64,000 nucleotides of DNA from Eubacteriales bacterium. GTDB taxonomy: Bacteria > Bacillota > Clostridia > Oscillospirales > Butyricicoccaceae. Shown here one piece after another: positions 60,378-64,000 of the stretch (the first letter of the stretch is position 1; the number at the start of each line of letters is the position of its first letter). The DNA lies in contig JAUNSG010000010.1 in assembly GCA_030539335.1 (NCBI GenBank), forward strand, positions 1 through 64,000, written 5' to 3'. A program made the translations under genes and the position numbers. A model generated the notes under the pieces. It saw only the letters and a program-made list of their open reading frames with translations. It made no database searches and was not told the DNA's origin.

Positions 60378-61058
60378 TTACGAATCCTCCTCAAAGGATT
60401 CTTCCTTCCAATCATGCATCGTATTTTCTTCTCCAAAGCCCTTCGAAAAAATCAACCGGACAAGGTCGGAATGGAATGCGTCATAATCCTTTTTGATCCG
60501 CTTATATTCCCCCGGTGCAAACTTCAAAACAAACTGTTCAAATTGCGCTCCGTCATTCCGGCGAATACAGCCGGAAAAGGTCACCGATCGAAATACTTGG
60601 TTTAACCCCAATGCCATACCATCCAGATCTCTAACTCCCGATTCCTCCGCTTTCACCGCGATCCATTTCCTTACCTTGATGTCGGTTAACGAATCCTTGG
60701 CAATCTCATACTTCACACTCTTTTTCGGGTAGTGAATCGTGATCTTATCCGCCGTCACGCGGATCAGGGTCTTTTGTTTGGAGACCGCATTTTTTCTATT
60801 CGCATAGAGGTTCTTCCCCAGCCAAACGGTCAAAAGGACAAGTAAAACAGCGAAAGCCACCAGAATGCCATAGGAGAGCATCCGGCCAATTCCGTTGCCC
60901 AAAATATCCCAGAAGTTCCCGCTTTCGTTCCGAAAAAACGAAAGGGCCAAAAACAGCCATAAAAACGGCAAAAGAACACCGAGTACGGTTTTCTTCCATG
61001 TCATCGGTTTCATATCATATTGTGGGTCTGCCGAATAATACGTTTTGATTTGATACAT
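60378..61058 (-). CDS. Membrane protein of unknown function
   Basis: 226 residues. Two membrane segments (about 25-45 and 60-84: VLGVLLPFLWLFLALSFF; MLSYGILVAFAVLLVLLTVWL). A cytoplasmic beta-rich domain follows (LIRVTADKITIHYPKKSVKYEIAKDSLTDIKV), reminiscent of bacterial PH-like or YcxB-type domains. The tail is acidic (EESFEEDS). I chose the ATG at 61058 (MYQIKTYYS), after GGGAGGA. I do not recognise the family with certainty. Confidence 0.7.
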   Translation of the reverse strand: MYQIKTYYSADPQYDMKPMTWKKTVLGVLLPFLWLFLALSFFRNESGNFWDILGNGIGRMLSYGILVAFAVLLVLLTVWLGKNLYANRKNAVSKQKTLIRVTADKITIHYPKKSVKYEIAKDSLTDIKVRKWIAVKAEESGVRDLDGMALGLNQVFRSVTFSGCIRRNDGAQFEQFVLKFAPGEYKRIKKDYDAFHSDLVRLIFSKGFGEENTMHDWKEESFEEDS

Positions 61059-61114
61059 GGAATTATTCCTCCCGTAAACTGGTTTTCGATTTGCTTTTCC
61101 TCTGACGGATGCCA

Positions 61115-61780
61115 TCAAAGCCCGGTTCCTGCAACCGAAGTCCATTCCTCTCCCGCGACAATGATATGGTCGGCAAGACGAACGCCAATCCGGCGCAGTT
61201 GGTCACGCACCTGCCGTGTTTCAATAAAATCCTCGCGCGACGGCACACACAGGCCGCCGGGGTGGTTATGTGCCAAAATTACATTGGTTGCGTTGCAGCT
61301 CAGGATTTCACGCAGCATCGTGCGATAATTGATCTGTACCGAGCACGGGTCGCCTTCCGCCAGCGCCTTGACCGCCAGAAGGCGGCAGCTGTTGTCCAAA
61401 AGCATGACCGTAATCAGCTCATTGACATGGCTGATATAATAATCCGTCAGATACTTCCCCGCCTTCTCGGTACTATCAAAGATCGTTTCCGTATGGCCGG
61501 ACAGACGATAGCGGCGGAACAGAGGCGGCATCAAATGCAGCAGCGCAGCCGTTTTCTCCCCGACGCCCTCCACCTTCTTCAGTTCCGCCGGGTCTGCATC
61601 AAAAACAGCACGCAGCGATCCAAACTGCTGGAGCAGGCGATGTGCAAGCGGGTTGACATCCCCGCGCGGGATTGTATAATACAGCAACAATTCCAGCACT
61701 TCGTGCTCACTGAAGTTGTCCAATCCGTGTGCAAGAAAACGCTGCTTCATGCGCTCTCTGTGTCCGTCGTGTATTGACAT
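61115..61780 (-). CDS. radC: RadC-family JAB/MPN-domain protein
   Basis: 221 residues. N-terminal helix-hairpin-helix region (HGLDNFSEHEVLELLLYYTIPRGDVNPLAHRLL) and the JAB metal motif VILAHNHPGGLCVPSREDFIETRQVRDQL in parts, with HNHPGG and the Asp of the D-D/E-type site. The biochemical role is unsettled in spite of the name. The start at 61780 (MSIHDGHRERM) follows GGGGGG; starts at 61792 or 61807 are possible. Confidence 0.9.
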   Translation of the reverse strand: MSIHDGHRERMKQRFLAHGLDNFSEHEVLELLLYYTIPRGDVNPLAHRLLQQFGSLRAVFDADPAELKKVEGVGEKTAALLHLMPPLFRRYRLSGHTETIFDSTEKAGKYLTDYYISHVNELITVMLLDNSCRLLAVKALAEGDPCSVQINYRTMLREILSCNATNVILAHNHPGGLCVPSREDFIETRQVRDQLRRIGVRLADHIIVAGEEWTSVAGTGL

Positions 61781-61800
61781 ACTGCCCCCCATTTCCTCCA

Positions 61801-63153
61801 TCACCAAATCTCACTCAGCCGCCGTATCGCGGGGACGATGTCCTCCTCTCGGATACCAGCGCTGGAAAGGTAAAAATCGGTTGTCGCTTCGGTCCGCTGT
61901 CCCATCCGATACGATGACATCGGCACAATCCGAATGCCCTCCTCCTCTGCCAGACGGCGCAGTTTCTGTACGTCATAAACCCCATGAAGAGAGAGAATGA
62001 CATGCAGACCGGTATCATTTGGCTGAATCGTAGCGCGATCCCCGAAATATTCTGTAACCGCAGATTCTATACGGGCATTCTTGCGGGCATAAATACGGCG
62101 AAGGCGGCGCACCTGCCGCTCCAGTCGGCCCTCTTCCATAAACCGCGCCATTGTCAGCTGCTCCATCGTGCTGGAGGTCTGATTATACTGATCCGCAATC
62201 GCCTGATACTGTGTCAGCAGACGATCCGGCAACACCGCATAGCTGATACGGATGGAGGGCGGCAGCAGCTTGGAAAACGTACCGAGATAGATCACACGTC
62301 CCTCTTCATCCAGTCCGGACAGTGTGGCCAATGGTTTTCCGGTGTAGCGCAATTCGCCATCGTAGTCATCTTCGAAGACAACCGCATCGTGCTGTTTTGC
62401 CCAACGCATGAGCTGAACACGCTTGCGGTGCGGAATCGTTGCGCCATATGGAAAAGAATGCGACGGCGACAGATAAATCATATTGGCCTTGGAGCGTTCC
62501 AGCTCCTCCAAATTGATGCCTGTACTGCTTCCCGCGACAAACACCGTCTCATAGCCATGATCGGCAAAAATCCGATGTCCCTTGCGGAATCCGGGGTCCT
62601 CAAAGGCAATGCGCATGTGCGGCTTGTCAAACATCTCGCACAGGATGCTCAGCAGGCTTTGAATACCGGCACTGACCACAACATTCTGAGGACGCGAATA
62701 AACGCCGCGTCCGGCTGACAAATATTTCGCAATCTGTTCACGCAGGGCAAATTCGCCCTGGTTGTCACCATAGCGCAGGAAGCTGTCCTGCTCGCTCATT
62801 GCCGCACGGGACAGCCGGCGCCAGATGGTAAAGTCAAACGAACCGGCATCCAATGTCTTACCGGAAAAATCATAGCGGATTTCCGGAACCGCCAGTTCCG
62901 GCCCGGGCTCTGGCTGAACTACTGGCTCCGCACGCTTTGGCAGTGTGTTGACATAATAGCCACTCTGCGGCACACAGGTAACAAAGCCATCGGCACAGAG
63001 CTGCTCATAGGCCGTTTCCACCGTTGTCCGGCTGACCGAAGAATCCCGTGTCATCTGCCGGATGGATGGCAGCCGCATACCGGCATCCAGCCGTCCGGAC
63101 AGGATTTCCTCACGCACCTGCAAATATAAGTTTTGATACAGTGGCTGTCTCAT
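61801..63153 (-). CDS. MocR/PdxR-type GntR regulator with aminotransferase domain
   Basis: 450 residues. N-terminal GntR winged helix (LYLQVREEILSGRLDAGMRLPSIRQMTRD in parts, VSRTTVETAYEQLCADGFV). Class I aminotransferase fold from about residue 110 with FEDDYDGELRY and the PLP lysine in LGTFSKLLPPSIRISY. Such proteins sense PLP or amines; PdxR members activate pdxST, but no pdx gene lies in the window. ATGA overlap with the acetyltransferase gene upstream. Confidence 0.93.
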   Translation of the reverse strand: MRQPLYQNLYLQVREEILSGRLDAGMRLPSIRQMTRDSSVSRTTVETAYEQLCADGFVTCVPQSGYYVNTLPKRAEPVVQPEPGPELAVPEIRYDFSGKTLDAGSFDFTIWRRLSRAAMSEQDSFLRYGDNQGEFALREQIAKYLSAGRGVYSRPQNVVVSAGIQSLLSILCEMFDKPHMRIAFEDPGFRKGHRIFADHGYETVFVAGSSTGINLEELERSKANMIYLSPSHSFPYGATIPHRKRVQLMRWAKQHDAVVFEDDYDGELRYTGKPLATLSGLDEEGRVIYLGTFSKLLPPSIRISYAVLPDRLLTQYQAIADQYNQTSSTMEQLTMARFMEEGRLERQVRRLRRIYARKNARIESAVTEYFGDRATIQPNDTGLHVILSLHGVYDVQKLRRLAEEEGIRIVPMSSYRMGQRTEATTDFYLSSAGIREEDIVPAIRRLSEIW

Positions 63154-63758
63154 GCTTTTTCCTCATGAATGCGGGACGAATAATATTCCAAAATACTCCG
63201 GCAAAAATTCGGGTCCGGAATCTCCGGATATGGGACGATGGGCCGCGGAACCCCCTGATGCTGCCGGAGGGATTTTCCCATCCAAATGACATCACGCCAC
63301 TTTCCAAATTTGAACATGCTGTTGCGATAAACTCCCATATAATCAAATCCCATGGATTTGTGGAACGACATGCTCTTCTCATTCGGGCAGGTGATACCGA
63401 CATAGATGCTGTAATAGCCCTGATAGGTCAAGATCTCATCGAGTGCGCCGTACAATGCGGATGCAATTCCCATGCGCTGAAATCCTCTTTTCGTATAAAT
63501 GGATGTCTCACACGACCACTGATAGCCCGCGCGGGCACGGTGCGGCGATGCATAGGCATACCCGACAATCTCCCCGTCCCGGTCACAGCACAGCCACGGG
63601 GTCAGCTTCGTATAGGTCGCAATACGGCCGCGAAATTCCTCCAATGTGGGAGGTACATATTCGCTGGATACCGTCGTATCCGACACATACGGTGCATAGA
63701 GCGCCAACATCTCCCCCGCATCTTCCATGGTAACCGGGCGAATGACAAATTCACTCAA
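63150..63758 (-). CDS. GNAT acetyltransferase, phosphinothricin N-acetyltransferase-like
   Basis: 202 residues. FVIRPVTMEDAGEMLALYAPYV, GYAYASPHRARAGYQWSCETSIYTKRGFQRMGIASALY in parts, and SMSFHKSMGFDYMGVYRNSMFKFGKWRDVIWMGKSL match the PAT/YwnH-like group. It may detoxify an amino-acid analogue or act on methionine sulfoximine-like compounds. It is followed by the MocR-type regulator with a four-base overlap, which may control it. Confidence 0.88.
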   Translation of the reverse strand: MSEFVIRPVTMEDAGEMLALYAPYVSDTTVSSEYVPPTLEEFRGRIATYTKLTPWLCCDRDGEIVGYAYASPHRARAGYQWSCETSIYTKRGFQRMGIASALYGALDEILTYQGYYSIYVGITCPNEKSMSFHKSMGFDYMGVYRNSMFKFGKWRDVIWMGKSLRQHQGVPRPIVPYPEIPDPNFCRSILEYYSSRIHEEKA

Positions 63759-63814
63759 GATTTTCCAATCCTTACTTTGCTAAATTCCTCTTTCCCGAGG
63801 TTTTTTCTTACTAA

Positions 63815-63843
63815 ATTGTACCATTCACAAGGCATATGGTCAA
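63815..63843 (-). promoter_or_regulatory. Sigma-A promoter of the PAT-like acetyltransferase operon
   Basis: Minus strand TTGACC (63838-63843), 17-bp spacer, TACAAT (63815-63820). A second possible promoter lies further upstream (TTGCCG, 17 bp, -10 TACAAT at about 63932-63937). Between them, 63844-63931 shows no supported gene. Confidence 0.7.
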
Positions 63844-63962
63844 CTGGCCTTTTCAAAGTCACCGCAAACCAGCAGCAGTTTTGCTCCTGTGGCTGGCATC
63901 CTGCGAAGTTCTCCGCCCTGTTATTTTCATTGTAGCATACGTCTCCAAAGCCGGCAAATCGG

Positions 63963-63996
63963 CAAAAAACGCCGTACCGGAATACCGGTACAGCGT
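63963..63996 (-). terminator. Terminator of a gene beyond the right edge
   Basis: A 12-pair stem with one mismatch (63969-63980 with 63985-63996, loop AATA) followed on the minus strand by TTTTTTGCC. It would end a minus-strand gene that starts outside the window. Confidence 0.75.
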
Positions 63997-64000
63997 CCTT

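Noticed and set aside
63840..63899. 19-codon minus-strand frame upstream of the PAT-like gene, as a possible leader peptide
   Set aside because: Its ribosome-binding site is poor and its end overlaps the -35 of the more likely promoter; no regulatory codons or terminator stem accompany it.
1..64000. CRISPR arrays, tRNA or rRNA genes, insertion sequences and prophage genes
   Set aside because: I looked for regularly spaced direct repeats, conserved tRNA T-loop sequence, transposase or integrase motifs and phage structural genes, and found none I could support.

Overview
The window looks like the chromosome of a spore-forming, anaerobic Firmicute of the class Clostridia, perhaps Oscillospirales (the order is a low-confidence guess). 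It carries spoVB-, yabP- and yabQ-type genes beside mazG, hup, rqcP and divIC. It has a long anaerobic (cbiD/cbiG/cbiK) cobalamin operon, oxygen-independent HemZ, an iron-sulfur class I fumarase subunit and sigma-A promoters. I see no rRNA, tRNA, CRISPR array, insertion sequence or prophage. Most genes run on the minus strand in tight operons whose neighbours overlap by 4 to 16 bases.

Layout. 1-510: start of an RlmL-type RNA methyltransferase. 0.65-9.2 kb (minus): an envelope transport cluster of two paralogous lipoproteins (Asp-box N-terminal half plus extracellular solute-binding half), two MalF/MalG-type permeases, a HlyD-type adaptor and a MacB-core-like protein. It faces a two-component system at 9.36-11.33 kb. 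Three promoters in this cluster share TTAAAG-like direct repeats at 11-bp spacing, set exactly 10 bp from the -10 box. 11.5-13 kb (plus): a DUF4364 regulator and an EamA exporter. 13.1-14.4 kb: an unusual alkyltransferase-like/chorismate mutase fusion and a GNAT. 14.4-29.9 kb (minus): 17 cobalamin genes from cbiK to cbiC behind one B12 riboswitch with its terminator. 30-32.8 kb: hpf, a fumarase alpha subunit and an amidohydrolase. A probable small RNA of about 93 nt lies at 32.87-32.96 kb on the plus strand.

33-39.5 kb holds the conserved block spoVB-mazG-hup // rqcP-yabP-yabQ-divIC-S1 protein, split by an oppositely oriented acyltransferase gene. 39.6-47.9 kb is an operon of recJ, relA, dtd, a metallo-beta-lactamase-fold hydrolase, hemZ, a uridine-kinase-like gene and a zinc-ribbon gene, with a clear promoter and terminator. 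48-52.9 kb is uvrB-uvrA with a LexA-like box. 53-56.1 kb is a second two-component system and a triple-PepSY lipoprotein, whose promoters share TTTCAT direct repeats in the same geometry. 56.2-60.3 kb is a MarR-regulated heterodimeric ABC exporter. 60.4-63.8 kb holds a membrane protein, radC, a MocR/PdxR-type regulator and a PAT-like acetyltransferase.

The best candidate for an undescribed system is the 0.65-11.33 kb cluster. A two-component system appears to control twin propeller/solute-binding lipoproteins joined to importer-type permeases and exporter-type adaptor parts, with no ATPase encoded in the window. Product names rest on motif recognition by eye; no database search was run.
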